DNA of 64,000 nt. Source: Myxococcota bacterium (GTDB lineage Bacteria; Myxococcota_A; Polyangia; JAAYKL01). The DNA lies in the NCBI GenBank assembly GCA_030065855.1, contig JASJCT010000048.1, positions 1-64,000 on the forward strand, read 5' to 3'. How positions within the stretch are numbered: position 1 is the first letter of the stretch; every line of letters begins with the position of its first letter. The translations under genes and the position numbers were made by a program. Below are positions 50,424 through 60,297 of the stretch, one piece after another. Below the pieces are notes generated by a model that made no database searches, had not been told where the DNA came from, and saw only the letters and a program-made list of their open reading frames with translations.

Positions 50424-53400
50424 ATGCCCCAAAGCAATTCTATTTTTGGTTCACACCAAGTGCTCTCCCTGGCCGGCGATGGACACATCGCCATTGGTGC
50501 CAATGCCAGCTATCAGACGTCAGCCTTTACCGTAGAGGCCTGGATGGACACATCTGTTGGGGGACCAGTATTTACCGCAGTAGATAATAACGGTCACCCA
50601 CTCTATGCCATAAGGGTTGACGATGAAGGCGTTGTTTCGATCGATTTGGCTGGCACGGTCCTCACTGCTGCCCAGGGCAGCGCGCTCAGCGAAAATCGCT
50701 GGCGACACCTGGCAGTCACCTACGACGGGCATAATACCATCAAGCTCTATGTATCCGGGGATCTGACCCAGACGTTCACCCAGTCACATTCTGGTCAGTT
50801 TCCAGTAGCGGGTGTCACTATCGGCAGGGATAGTACTGGAGGTTTTAACGGCGATTTGTCTGCTGTGCGCTTCTGGAGCGTCGCCCGTAGCCAGTCCGAC
50901 ATCTCCCGCAACCGTTACGGCCTGATGCCCGCATCCACCAGCGGGTTGATCGGCGCCTGGTTGTTTCAGGACGGCACAGCCAAGGACAGCTCTCCCATCG
51001 GTAATGACGGCGATTCAGCTGGAACAGTGACCTGGCCCACGGTGGACCTGCTGCCCAGTTACCGCAACTATCAGGCTGTGTACCGGGCAGATGCTGCGTC
51101 CACAACGTTGCCCGGGATCCCAGCCTATAATTTTGGCACAGGGGATTTTAGCCTGGCTGCTTGGGTTCGCACCCTGAGCGGCGGGGTGATCGCGTCCCAT
51201 ATGCCGGTCCCAACGGACGCGGTTCCCCATCCAGCTGGGTTTAAACTGATTATCGGTCCAGACGGCAGCCTGATATTTGTCTGTGGAGATGGCACCGATG
51301 AACACGTTTTTGCTTCTGAGGGAGATCTGGATGCCAACGATGGGGATTGGCACCACGTTGGGGCAGTGCGCAAATCCGGGGCTTTGATCCTCTATTTGGA
51401 TGGGGTGCCGGTCTCAGCGCCAGGCCTCACCTGCGATCTCAATATAACGCCCACCAACCCGGACGAACCCCTTGCCTTTGGCGTGCGAGACCCCAAGGAG
51501 TTGATGATTCAGCTGCCAGACAGTAGCCTGGGCGATCTGATCCCACAGGCCATGAAGGGATTTAACCTGTCCCTAGGTGCGGTGTCGCTCTGGAATATCG
51601 GCCGGAACGTGCAAGACATCTACCAACGCATGAAAGTGCGCCTGGTGGGCAATGAACCTGGATTGGTGGGCTACTGGAACTTCAATACGGGCAACATTGC
51701 CGACTGCTCCCCTAACCTCAACCTGAGCCTGCTGACAAATGCCGCTGCCATGGCTATCTCTCAGCTGGACATGCACAGGGAGACCTTCTCCCTAGGGCTG
51801 ACCTCCGATTCAAGTCCATGCGTTACAGTGCCCGCCATCCCTGCCTATGAGATCGGACAAGGGGATTTTACACTTGAGGTCTGGATTCAAGCCCAAACAC
51901 ATGGGGAGATATTGGTTTTATGCGCCGATGAAAACAACAAAGCGGCCGTGTCGATCCAAGCTGGCGGGGTCATCGCGATGGAAATGGTCGCCTCGGGCAG
52001 CAGTGCCACCTATAGCAGCCAAGCCAACACCCCTGTCTTGAATGGAGCCTGGCATCACGTGACAGTGGTGCGCCAGCAAACAGGGGGCCAAGATCAATCT
52101 CAGGGGGGGTATTATCTCTACTTGGACGGTGCCCTCGTAGGACAACATCCGCTGCCAGCCACTGTGGCGTCCATTGCCGGAGGAACCCTTTACCTGGGCG
52201 GTGACAGTGACGGAAAGGCCGGATATACCGGTCATTTAGACGCGGTTCGCTTTTGGAATACAGCCAGGGATCAACCCCAGATTCAGGCCCATCGCAACTA
52301 TGATCTCGCTGGGGATGAAAAGGGATTGATCGGCGCCTGGCGATTCGAAACTGGCATCTGCCACGACGTGAGCCCAAACGCCAACAACGGTGATGTGGAT
52401 GTTACGGCAGATGTAACTTCCTCCCCGGTTCCCCTGAGTATACCCGTGTCAGAAGTGATGTTTACCCAGGAGGCGGGGTATTTGGATTTTGGCAACGCCC
52501 CGATGTTCACCTTTTCAGGAACAAACACGTTCACCTTAGAGGCGTGGATCTCTCCAACTGCCGAGGCCATTTCAGGGACAGTGCTATCCCACGCCCCCAA
52601 TGGCGAGGTGGCCTATGGGATAGCCGTGCAAGAGGGCGTGCTTCAGGTCACTCGGGCAGGAGATGTCGCATACGGCGTTACGGTGTTACAACCCGGCCAT
52701 TGGTACCATGTGGCATCTGTCTATGATGGGGCTAAGCTAACGCTCTTTGTCAACGGAGTGGCAGAGGGGGCAACCCCTGCTGCGGCATCCCTGTCGAGTA
52801 ATGCCGGCCACCTGACTGCGGGTGCGGCACTGGATGCGCAATCGCAGCCCGTCTCTGCGGTGGCCAACTGCGCCCTGGCATTTGTCCGCGTCTGGAACTC
52901 GGCCAGATCGGCAACGGATCTGAACGATACCCTGTATCAGCTTTTTGGCGGTGCCGAGACCGGCATCGCAGGCATGTGGAATTTTACCATCACCAGTGCC
53001 AGGGATTTTACAGCCAACGGCAATAACGCCGTGTTTCACGGCAATGCCTGCTGGTCGCGTACTGATTTTTTGGACAACCTGCCTGGCCGGGCCTTTCTGG
53101 TCCAGAACGCGGACAGTGCTATCGACTGCGGCACAGCAGACAACCTCGCCTTTACCGACGCGGTCACTGTGGAGTGCTGGGTCAAGGTCAAGTCCTTTGA
53201 CCTGCCAGATCAAGTGTTTGTATCCAAAGGCGATGGGTTTCAGTTGCGTCGCTATCAGCTCTCAAACAAGGTCTGTTTTTACACCAAGGGGCTCTCCCAG
53301 GAGGAGCTGTTCAACCCCAATCCAGGCCATGGAGAGATTGAGCCCGGGGTTTGGAACCACGTGGCTGGCGTTTATGATCGATCCACTGGCGTTAAGCTCC

Positions 53401-56400
53401 TCTACATCAACGGCGAACAGGCATTCTCTACCAGCCGGCTTACTGGAACACTGGATTACGGCGCCAATCCACACATGACCATCGGCAAGCGCCACGGGGA
53501 TGAATATTCATTTAACAATGGCTGGATGCGGGAGGTTCGGGTTTGGAACACGGCCCGCAGCGCAGAGGATATCGCCCTTCATTGGCATCGCAAGGTATCG
53601 GGTAAGTTGGCAGGCGCTGATGCTGACCTCAAGGGTTACTGGTCCTTGTCTGAGCCCCAGAGCACGGTGACAGATCTCAGTCAGAACGACAACCCAGGCA
53701 TTCCGGGCACCGCTGCCTTTATTGGCTTGAATGATTTGACCCTGGCCCCATCCATGCCGACCCTCCAGGCCCAAAGCCGTCTGATCCAAACCTGGGGAGA
53801 GGCAGATGCCCGTCAGGATAACGCGGACGGCACCACGGTCTACCAGACAGTGCTGACCATGAGGGATGCCAATGACAACCCCACCCCTGGCCGTCGCATT
53901 CGGATCTGGGCAGAGTCGGATATTACACTCACCGTAGGGGATGTGGCCTATGCCATTGGCCCCGACCAGTCGGCCATGTTTCGCACCGACGCCACAGGAC
54001 GGCTCACCGTCTCTTCTCAGGCCGACAGTTTGGCAACAGCAGCGCTCAAGATCTGGGCTGATTTCATGCCCAAGGATCACCGGGTGGTGATCTTGCCTGA
54101 TGATCATCTGCACAATACGCTATCCAAGATCACCGAGACCACCCTGACCTCTCCCCGCGCTGGCCAACCCGCCTTGTTCGATCCCTCAAACGAGTCGTTA
54201 AAGGCTGCCGCAGGTCCAGTGGCCCAGGCCATCAAACAGGCCATGGGGACGATTAAAAAGCCAGATGCCAGGGGCGCCAGGTTCTCCACCTTGTTTATGG
54301 CCACAGGACCGACTGGCACTGGAGCGGTTTGGCAACACCCGGATGTGCAGAGCCACCACTACCAGGTGCAAGGGGACGAACCATACGAACGCCCCATCAC
54401 ACCTGGGGAAGTTCCCAATTGGTCCATTGATTTCAGTGGCTCAGAACCCGTGGTTACTGACCATACCCATGAAGAGGTTCAGACCCTGATGGCATCCATT
54501 GATCCCATCCATATCAACGCGTTGCCCTTGGATCATCACCTTCTGACCAGCCTCTCATCCCTCTGGGACGATTTCAAAAACGGGGTCAAGAAGGCGGCCA
54601 AAGTAGTGATAAGCGCAGTGGAGGATGCGGTCCACGTGGTGGTGGACTGGGTAGACGAAGCAGTAAAAAGTATCAAGGTGACCCTGACATCTGCCTATCA
54701 AGTGGGAGAAGCCGTGTTTGGCTTTCTCTCCCAGACACTGGAAAAGTGGGGCGGCGCCATTGCTGACATCGCCCGCAAGGTGGTGGATTTCTTCCGCAAC
54801 ATTTTTGAATGGGACGACATTGTCCGCACCCAGCAGGTGTTGAGCACCGTGTTGAACAAGAGCTTCAATGTCACCGTGGCCATGCTGCAAAGCGTGCAGG
54901 CCATGGTAGACAGCTTTTTCGACGGCCTGGAAGGTCAGATTCACGAATATTTTCAGCAGATCATCGAGCAGATGGGGAATCGATCTGTGAGCGAAATGAT
55001 CTCAGGCGACCGTGGGTTTGAGAGGAGGATTCATCCTTCGGCGGCGATAGGAAACCAAGGTTTTGGCGCGCAGCTGTTCCAATCCTATGGCGTGGAAAAC
55101 AACTTTTTGTTGGAAAAACTCCAGGCCAACCTGTCAGATGACGACCCGGGAACTGTCTGGGATCCAGATCCCACTGTGCTGGAGAATATCTGGAAGCATC
55201 TCTATGAGCGGGTCAAGGACAAGGTGACCAATGGTCCAGCGATCACTGCCTTTAATCAAGCCATCAAATATTTTGTCGGTATCTTTTCCAATCCAGAGCA
55301 GATGTCCAACCTATTGATCAAAGGGTTCTTGTCAGTGTTGGAGGGACTCGCAGAAGCGGGGGTGGAGGCTGTCAGCATTGCAGTGGACATCTTGTTCACA
55401 GTGGTGGAGACGGCCTTTGCAGCCATTACAGCCCTTTGGAACCAAGAGGTGGACATTCCAGTGATTTCTTGGCTATTCAGCAAGATTGCCGGCGGTGCCA
55501 AGCTCACCCCCCTCAATCTCGCGACCCTGATTGTGGCAGTTCCCGTGACCATCATTTACAAAGCTATCAATGAGGGGAAAGCCCCGTTTTCCGCCAGCGA
55601 TCTTAAGTGGTTCCAGGATCATCCCCTACCTAACCCGTTTGCTTCTGCTGTTGAAGATCGGATGATGTTAGAAGTGGGTGTGGCCACTGACGATGAATGT
55701 CCAGACAACATTTGCCCCTCGCGCATATCAGCGCGGACCTGGCAGCAGATCTACTCTGCTTGCTACCTGTTGTGGGGCATTCTGGAGCCATTGAGTGATG
55801 CCCAGACCTTTTTTGACAACGCTCGAAGTGCTGTCTATCAGAATCCAACCCCAAAATGGGCGACGCGGGTCAACCGGTTCCGGGCATTTCGGCTGGGAAC
55901 CAAGCCAGCTGGCGTGGAGACGTTTATGAACGCCATTATTTTTCTAGTGCCAGTAAGCAACCAGGTATGGAGCTGGCTGCCTGCTGGGCCAGGCAGTTCA
56001 TACAAGTCCATGTCTGAAATCACCGCGTCCCAAAAGGCAGACATTGCCTTGTGGTCCCTTAAAACCATCGGCTCTGGACTCGATTTGATCAGCATGGCGC
56101 TGGTCTATTTAAGGGATAAGATATCGGCCAGGGGGCGGGTGGTGCCACAAGTGATATATGTCGCACCAGCAGGCGGCGGCGCTCCAGGCGGAGTGGCCAA
56201 CGCCGGCGCCAGCGCTGCCAATCCAGCGGCTGGGTTGCAGCGGTCTGGGTATATGTTCCGCAACGTGCAACCAGTGCTGACCTCGGTGCTGTTGGGTGGC
56301 AGTATCATGATCACCTCCATCGTGCTGTTCAAACTGGAGAGGGACGAGGAGGTCGAAGGTGCTGGGCTCAAGTTTGCCCAAAACTTCTGCGAGGCCATGC

Positions 56401-56540
56401 CGGTCTGTCTCAAGTTCTTGTCTTACGAAAAGTTAGTTGAAATATCCGAAGGATGGACACTGGTAGGCTTATTGGCAGCTGATCTATTGTTTGATGAAGC
56501 AGCGGGCATTATCAGCTTTAATCGGTTGCCATCGAGTTGA
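50424..56540 (+). CDS. Giant five-LamG-domain protein with helical C-terminus
   Basis: 2038 residues from the ATG at 50424 with TAGGAGG upstream; no signal peptide. Five LamG/jellyroll domains at about 5-210, 225-420, 455-650, 665-860 and 880-1080 share (F/V)(T/S)(V/L)E(A/V/C)W and DAVRFWNTAR motifs. A Big-like beta domain (about 1105-1215: DANDNPTPGRRIRIWAES) comes next. A long helical part follows (about 1380-1560: DDFKNGVKKAAKVVISAVED..) and then hydrophobic helices up to the end, some able to insert in membranes. It lies 60 bp after the secreted Hint gene, so it may act with it. Function unknown. Confidence 0.8.
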   Translation: MPQSNSIFGSHQVLSLAGDGHIAIGANASYQTSAFTVEAWMDTSVGGPVFTAVDNNGHPLYAIRVDDEGVVSIDLAGTVLTAAQGSALSENRWRHLAVTYDGHNTIKLYVSGDLTQTFTQSHSGQFPVAGVTIGRDSTGGFNGDLSAVRFWSVARSQSDISRNRYGLMPASTSGLIGAWLFQDGTAKDSSPIGNDGDSAGTVTWPTVDLLPSYRNYQAVYRADAASTTLPGIPAYNFGTGDFSLAAWVRTLSGGVIASHMPVPTDAVPHPAGFKLIIGPDGSLIFVCGDGTDEHVFASEGDLDANDGDWHHVGAVRKSGALILYLDGVPVSAPGLTCDLNITPTNPDEPLAFGVRDPKELMIQLPDSSLGDLIPQAMKGFNLSLGAVSLWNIGRNVQDIYQRMKVRLVGNEPGLVGYWNFNTGNIADCSPNLNLSLLTNAAAMAISQLDMHRETFSLGLTSDSSPCVTVPAIPAYEIGQGDFTLEVWIQAQTHGEILVLCADENNKAAVSIQAGGVIAMEMVASGSSATYSSQANTPVLNGAWHHVTVVRQQTGGQDQSQGGYYLYLDGALVGQHPLPATVASIAGGTLYLGGDSDGKAGYTGHLDAVRFWNTARDQPQIQAHRNYDLAGDEKGLIGAWRFETGICHDVSPNANNGDVDVTADVTSSPVPLSIPVSEVMFTQEAGYLDFGNAPMFTFSGTNTFTLEAWISPTAEAISGTVLSHAPNGEVAYGIAVQEGVLQVTRAGDVAYGVTVLQPGHWYHVASVYDGAKLTLFVNGVAEGATPAAASLSSNAGHLTAGAALDAQSQPVSAVANCALAFVRVWNSARSATDLNDTLYQLFGGAETGIAGMWNFTITSARDFTANGNNAVFHGNACWSRTDFLDNLPGRAFLVQNADSAIDCGTADNLAFTDAVTVECWVKVKSFDLPDQVFVSKGDGFQLRRYQLSNKVCFYTKGLSQEELFNPNPGHGEIEPGVWNHVAGVYDRSTGVKLLYINGEQAFSTSRLTGTLDYGANPHMTIGKRHGDEYSFNNGWMREVRVWNTARSAEDIALHWHRKVSGKLAGADADLKGYWSLSEPQSTVTDLSQNDNPGIPGTAAFIGLNDLTLAPSMPTLQAQSRLIQTWGEADARQDNADGTTVYQTVLTMRDANDNPTPGRRIRIWAESDITLTVGDVAYAIGPDQSAMFRTDATGRLTVSSQADSLATAALKIWADFMPKDHRVVILPDDHLHNTLSKITETTLTSPRAGQPALFDPSNESLKAAAGPVAQAIKQAMGTIKKPDARGARFSTLFMATGPTGTGAVWQHPDVQSHHYQVQGDEPYERPITPGEVPNWSIDFSGSEPVVTDHTHEEVQTLMASIDPIHINALPLDHHLLTSLSSLWDDFKNGVKKAAKVVISAVEDAVHVVVDWVDEAVKSIKVTLTSAYQVGEAVFGFLSQTLEKWGGAIADIARKVVDFFRNIFEWDDIVRTQQVLSTVLNKSFNVTVAMLQSVQAMVDSFFDGLEGQIHEYFQQIIEQMGNRSVSEMISGDRGFERRIHPSAAIGNQGFGAQLFQSYGVENNFLLEKLQANLSDDDPGTVWDPDPTVLENIWKHLYERVKDKVTNGPAITAFNQAIKYFVGIFSNPEQMSNLLIKGFLSVLEGLAEAGVEAVSIAVDILFTVVETAFAAITALWNQEVDIPVISWLFSKIAGGAKLTPLNLATLIVAVPVTIIYKAINEGKAPFSASDLKWFQDHPLPNPFASAVEDRMMLEVGVATDDECPDNICPSRISARTWQQIYSACYLLWGILEPLSDAQTFFDNARSAVYQNPTPKWATRVNRFRAFRLGTKPAGVETFMNAIIFLVPVSNQVWSWLPAGPGSSYKSMSEITASQKADIALWSLKTIGSGLDLISMALVYLRDKISARGRVVPQVIYVAPAGGGAPGGVANAGASAANPAAGLQRSGYMFRNVQPVLTSVLLGGSIMITSIVLFKLERDEEVEGAGLKFAQNFCEAMPVCLKFLSYEKLVEISEGWTLVGLLAADLLFDEAAGIISFNRLPSS

Positions 56541-56542
56541 TT

Positions 56543-56566
56543 ACCCGGCATTGCGCCAGGCCGGGT
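56543..56566. other. Hairpin between converging genes
   Basis: ACCCGGC and GCCGGGT form a perfect 7-bp stem with a 10-base loop between the LamG gene (+) and the MerR-TPR gene (-). No T-run follows on either strand, so terminator function is uncertain. Confidence 0.5.
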
Positions 56567-57612
56567 CAGTAGTTGATATTCTCCAGTCGTTTTCTGGCGA
56601 TATCAGCCCAGGCACCGTTGGGCTCGGCTGCGAGATAGGATTGGAGGTGGTGGCGCGCGCGATCTACCTTGCCCAATCGCAGTAGGGTCATGGCCACGTT
56701 GAAGTGGGCATCGGCAAATGTGCTGTCCAGGTGTAAGGCCCTGGTAAAGCAGTGCTCAGCCGCTTCCAACTGCCCTGCTTCGAACTCTAAAAACCCCAAA
56801 TTATAGTGCGCCTCTGGTTGTTGTTCGTCGACTTCGATCGCCTTTTGGTAAAGAGTCCTGGCGTCCTCGACTGCGCCGCGTCGGTACATGACGTTGCCCA
56901 GATTGGTGTAGGCCGTGGCAAGGGTCGGATCTAGGTGAATGGCTTTATGGTAAGCTTCCTCGGCCTTTGCGATCGTGGATTCGTCCTCATCTAGCCTGCA
57001 GCCTTCCAAGTACCACTCGTAGGCGCTGCGCTCCTTGTTCTCGTATCGCTTGGCCGGTAGCTCTGCCACTATCTCCTGACGAAGCTCGTTTACGTGAAAG
57101 TCGAGCAATAACTGTCCTGTGTCAGCTTCGAATTCCCGATCCGCATCGATGACAATGACCTGCTTGGTGTCGCTCATAATCCGCAAGCGATCTATTGGAT
57201 GAGGAGAGTTCGGCAGTTTATTTCGGAGGCGGTCTAGGATCTGGCGCACCTTTCGAACACTAATGCCTCGATCGAGCAATGTCTTTGCAGATCTGATCCC
57301 GACCAAATCCTGAAATGTGTAGCATCGCCTGCGGCCATTATGGCCCGTGGGAGAGAGGAATCCGGATCGATCCCAATATTGAAGTCGACCTTCGGTCATA
57401 CCGAAGAACCGGCTGACCTCCTTGCGGGAGTATTGTCCACTCATCAATCGCCCTGGTGCGAGTCCGGCCTCTTTTGACGTATTCGTATCTGACGAGGCTG
57501 CAACCCGCTTGCTCCGATTGCGCGTCTCCTTGTTCGCCGATTGCCGCCGGCCGATAATCCCTGGATGCAGCCCGCGAAAATCGACGTAATAAACAGTGGC
57601 GGGCAGCTTCAT
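56566..57612 (-). CDS. MerR-type DNA-binding domain fused to TPR repeats
   Basis: 348 residues. An N-terminal 55-residue basic stretch is of unclear coding value; the MerR-like winged helix is at about 57-150 (SRKEVSRFFGMTEGRLQYWDRSG, YTFQDLVGIRSAKTLLDRGISVRKVRQILDRL). From about 215 four TPR units follow (AEEAYHKAIHLDPTLATAYTNLG, ARTLYQKAIEVDEQQPEAHYNLG, ..). So it looks like a transcription regulator controlled by protein partners bound to the TPR. The ATG overlaps the upstream stop (ATGA), which supports the long form. Confidence 0.85.
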   Translation of the reverse strand: MKLPATVYYVDFRGLHPGIIGRRQSANKETRNRSKRVAASSDTNTSKEAGLAPGRLMSGQYSRKEVSRFFGMTEGRLQYWDRSGFLSPTGHNGRRRCYTFQDLVGIRSAKTLLDRGISVRKVRQILDRLRNKLPNSPHPIDRLRIMSDTKQVIVIDADREFEADTGQLLLDFHVNELRQEIVAELPAKRYENKERSAYEWYLEGCRLDEDESTIAKAEEAYHKAIHLDPTLATAYTNLGNVMYRRGAVEDARTLYQKAIEVDEQQPEAHYNLGFLEFEAGQLEAAEHCFTRALHLDSTFADAHFNVAMTLLRLGKVDRARHHLQSYLAAEPNGAWADIARKRLENINY

Positions 57613-58073
57613 CTTCGACCCTCATCTAGGTGACGAACACCCCCCACCGCCGGATCAGCTAGCAAACACTCGATATTAATATCCACCAAAAGTCGATGGT
57701 TATCAATCCTAAATTGGGTCTCCGCGGACATTCCCCGCAAGAGATAGGGCGCCGTGCGCCGCTCTGCTTCCAGGCGCGCAAGTCGCAACAATTGGATGCG
57801 AAAGAGCAATGAGGTGCGTGCCAATGCTGCTATCATTTCCGGATGCGCACTGCCAGGGCCAGCGTCAATGGCATCGCTATCCAGGTCAATGGTCAGTAAG
57901 GTACTGCCGTAGTAGCGCGCGTCGTTCTTTCCCTCGGTTTCTATCTCGCCTTCGCTCGTTACCGCGGCTTGCTTGAGAAGTACTTGATGGGCCGCCCGGG
58001 TGAGTGCAAAGCCGTTGATGTGCTCCACCAATGGTACCTGCTGGCATTTTCGTTGGGGCTTAATGGGGTTCAT
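57609..58073 (-). CDS. Unknown protein upstream of MerR-TPR regulator
   Basis: 154 residues, charged and mixed alpha/beta, no signal or membrane segment. LLTIDLDSDAIDAGPGS and LLRIARLEAERRTAPYLLRG-like segments (RLARLEAERRTA) are the only patterns. I do not recognise a family. It overlaps the MerR-TPR gene by 4 bp (ATGA), so the two are made together. Possibly a small partner of the TPR regulator. Confidence 0.6.
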   Translation of the reverse strand: MNPIKPQRKCQQVPLVEHINGFALTRAAHQVLLKQAAVTSEGEIETEGKNDARYYGSTLLTIDLDSDAIDAGPGSAHPEMIAALARTSLLFRIQLLRLARLEAERRTAPYLLRGMSAETQFRIDNHRLLVDINIECLLADPAVGGVRHLDEGRR

Positions 58074-58223
58074 GTAGGGTATTGTAGGTTTTTATCTTAC
58101 TAAATGGCAAATTTCACACCCCTTTTTACGCGTGTTTTACGGTGATATTTTTTTTAGGTATATTGATGGGGCGAGATGGATGTGGCAGACCCCTTACTCA
58201 CAGATGCGAAAAGGTAGTTCCCA

Positions 58224-58721
58224 ATGAGCGATACCCTTTGGACCCCATGGCGCATGGATTACATTCGCGGTGAAAAGCCAGATGGATGCGTCTTTTGTAC
58301 AGCCCTGGCCGACGGACCGGAAAAACACCGGGAAAACCTGATTCTTTTTGAAGGAGAAGCGGCCTTTGTCATTATGAACCGGTTTCCCTACGCCCATGCC
58401 CATACCATGGTGCTGCCAAAGCGGCACGTGCCCTGGCTCGAAGTACTATCCAGCACCGAGGCAAAAGAGGTATTCGATTTGGTCCTATTGACCCAGACAA
58501 TCATCAAAGAGGTGATCAATCCCCAGGGGCTCAATATCGGCATTAACTTGGGAGAGGCAGCTGGTGCCGGTATCGAGGATCACCTCCACGTGCACATCGT
58601 TCCCCGTTGGACAGGCGATACGAATTTCATGCCCCTTCTGGCAGACACACGGGTCATGCCCGAGCATCTCGACGAGACCTTTGCCCATCTTTATAGCGCG
58701 TTTCACAAGGCAGGCAGGTAG
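58224..58721 (+). CDS. HIT-domain nucleotide hydrolase (Ap4A phosphorylase-like)
   Basis: 165 residues with TLWTPWRMDYIRG at the N-terminus and the HIT motif HLHVHIVPRW near residue 118. The sequence CVFCTALADGP gives a CxxC pair. The pattern WxPWRxxYI is typical of the HIT/Ap4A-phosphorylase-II-related actinobacterial/delta-proteobacterial family (nucleoside phosphate hydrolase or AMP-phosphorylase). It is followed after 14 bp by the LapA-like gene. Confidence 0.92.
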   Translation: MSDTLWTPWRMDYIRGEKPDGCVFCTALADGPEKHRENLILFEGEAAFVIMNRFPYAHAHTMVLPKRHVPWLEVLSSTEAKEVFDLVLLTQTIIKEVINPQGLNIGINLGEAAGAGIEDHLHVHIVPRWTGDTNFMPLLADTRVMPEHLDETFAHLYSAFHKAGR

Positions 58722-58735
58722 GGGGACGCGGATCC

Positions 58736-59125
58736 ATGGCACACGCCAGTGGAACAGGACGGATGTCAACGCGCTTAGGCGTCTTTTACACACTCCTGGG
58801 CGCTGTCTTTGTGGTCGCACTGCTGTTTGTGGCCCTGGCCAACAACGGTTGGGTCGTGCTTTACGCCCCATCTCTGCCGTGGCAGCCGACTCCCCCTGTG
58901 CCCTTGGTCGAGGTGAGATTATGGGGGGCGATGCTCGTATCTTTTATCTTGGGGGCTCTCGTGTGTGGCATTGTTGCAGTTTCAGTGATCCGGGCCAAAA
59001 ACGCTCGATCCAAGCGCACAGCACTTCGCCTCAAAGCGCTCGAAATCGAGCTCGACAATGTGAACCGGCTCGTCGCTGCCACACGGCAGTCGCCAGAGAC
59101 AGTTTCGACACAACCAATGGAGTAA
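58736..59125 (+). CDS. LapA-domain (DUF1049) inner membrane protein
   Basis: 129 residues; two transmembrane helices at about 15-35 and 60-88, with a short periplasmic loop (NNGWVVLYAPSLPWQ), then a C-terminal coiled coil (RTALRLKALEIELDNVNRLV). This is the LapA/YciS layout, where the partner controls LPS synthesis through LapB. LapB is not nearby. The start might be the ATG at 58763 (MSTRLGVFYTLL). Confidence 0.75.
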   Translation: MAHASGTGRMSTRLGVFYTLLGAVFVVALLFVALANNGWVVLYAPSLPWQPTPPVPLVEVRLWGAMLVSFILGALVCGIVAVSVIRAKNARSKRTALRLKALEIELDNVNRLVAATRQSPETVSTQPME

Positions 59126-59129
59126 CACA

Positions 59130-59582
59130 ATGAAAAACGATAACCGACGATCCTCACAACCAGGCCCGCCTCCGATAGATAAATCCCCAGAAGATAGTTC
59201 CATCTTTGAAAAGGTGATGCCAGAAAGCATCAAGCGCGGTGTTGAGACCTTGTTGCGAGAGGGCCGGTTAAAGAGCCTCTTGGGCGACTTGAAGCTGCCC
59301 AAGGAGATCATCGCTCATATCGTATCCACGGTCGACGAGACAAAACACGCAGTGCTCAATGTGGTGGGCAAAGAAGTCCGGCTCTTTTTAGAGCACACAA
59401 ATTTCTCCGACGAGCTGGCAAAGCTGCTGACCCAAGTATCATTTGAGGTAAAGACTCAAGTTCGATTCATTCCAAGCGAACAGGCGATTAAAAACAAAGA
59501 AGACAGGGAAGACCTGCAAGATGATGACATCATCCCAGAGCCAGTCGACCCAGAGGCCGATCCTGAGGCGTCACACACCTAG
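59130..59582 (+). CDS. Unknown amphipathic acidic protein
   Basis: 150 residues. A Pro/Ser-rich start is followed by helical heptads (SIKRGVETLLREGRLKSLLGDLKLP, HAVLNVVGKEVRLFLEHTNF) like phasin or MotB-linked helices and an acidic tail (EDLQDDDIIPEPVDPEADPE). No signal peptide. Conserved-looking but I cannot name it. It starts 4 bp after the LapA gene and its stop overlaps that of the methyltransferase on the other strand. Confidence 0.6.
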   Translation: MKNDNRRSSQPGPPPIDKSPEDSSIFEKVMPESIKRGVETLLREGRLKSLLGDLKLPKEIIAHIVSTVDETKHAVLNVVGKEVRLFLEHTNFSDELAKLLTQVSFEVKTQVRFIPSEQAIKNKEDREDLQDDDIIPEPVDPEADPEASHT

Positions 59583-60199
59583 CTCATGGGCGGGGCCAAC
59601 AGGGCTGCCTGGCGCTTGGGGCCGACTTGAGGGGGATCGAGCTCGGTAAAGCCAGCAAGGCGACAGCAGTGCATCTCGGCTGCAAATTGGTCTTGCGTCA
59701 CATGGCCCTTTAGTTCAACCACCAGCAATCGTCCAGTGGACTTTAGCAACCTCCTGACCTGCTCTAAAAACCCGGGCAGGTCTTCGAACTCGTGAAGGGC
59801 GTGGATCACAGTGACGAGATCGACAGCGCCCCTGTAGTCGTCGAACCCCAAGTCTCTGGGGTTACAAACGCGAGCCTCGATGCGGTCGATAAGCCCTGCC
59901 TTGCGGGCGCGGTGTTCTAAGCGGGCCAACGCCCATGAGGATACATCTGCGCTGAGGACCAATCCTTGGGGGCCCACCATGCGCGCCAGGGGCAGGCTGA
60001 TATAGCCAAAGCCGCACCCCGGATCCAGCACGGTCATGCCGGGCTTGACATGGGGACCGACGAGCCTGTGCGCCGGTTCCAACAAGCGCCGAAGCGGGCT
60101 TACCAGCATGTACTGCATGAACCATGGGCATTGATGTGGCTTTGGGAGTCCGCTATTGACGGTTGTATCGGAGTTCGAGGTTCGAGTATTCGTGCGCAT
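59579..60199 (-). CDS. Class I SAM-dependent methyltransferase
   Basis: 206 residues with a Rossmann methyltransferase fold: motif I VLDPGCGFGYISLP, motif II LVLSADVSS, motif IV DLVTVIHALHEFEDL and post-motif LLVVELKGHV. The substrate is not predictable. AAGGAGGT lies upstream of the ATG at 60199. It faces away from the TetR gene with a 113-bp shared promoter region, so TetR control is likely. Confidence 0.9.
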   Translation of the reverse strand: MRTNTRTSNSDTTVNSGLPKPHQCPWFMQYMLVSPLRRLLEPAHRLVGPHVKPGMTVLDPGCGFGYISLPLARMVGPQGLVLSADVSSWALARLEHRARKAGLIDRIEARVCNPRDLGFDDYRGAVDLVTVIHALHEFEDLPGFLEQVRRLLKSTGRLLVVELKGHVTQDQFAAEMHCCRLAGFTELDPPQVGPKRQAALLAPPMS

Positions 60200-60238
60200 C
60201 GCTACCTCCTTATCGTGACCATCATGGGCCAGTTGACA

Positions 60239-60297
60239 TTGGGTTTCATCGTTCCCATTATCTATAATGCGAGTGATTGCTCGCTTTGTCTACTCGC
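60239..60297. promoter_or_regulatory. Promoter and likely TetR operator
   Basis: TTGGGT (60239-44), 18 bp, then a perfect TATAAT (60263-68) makes a rightward promoter. Directly after it lie GCGAG..CTCGC (60269-84) and GCGAGT..ACTCGC (60269-97), overlapping inverted repeats that suit autoregulation by the TetR protein. Confidence 0.5.
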
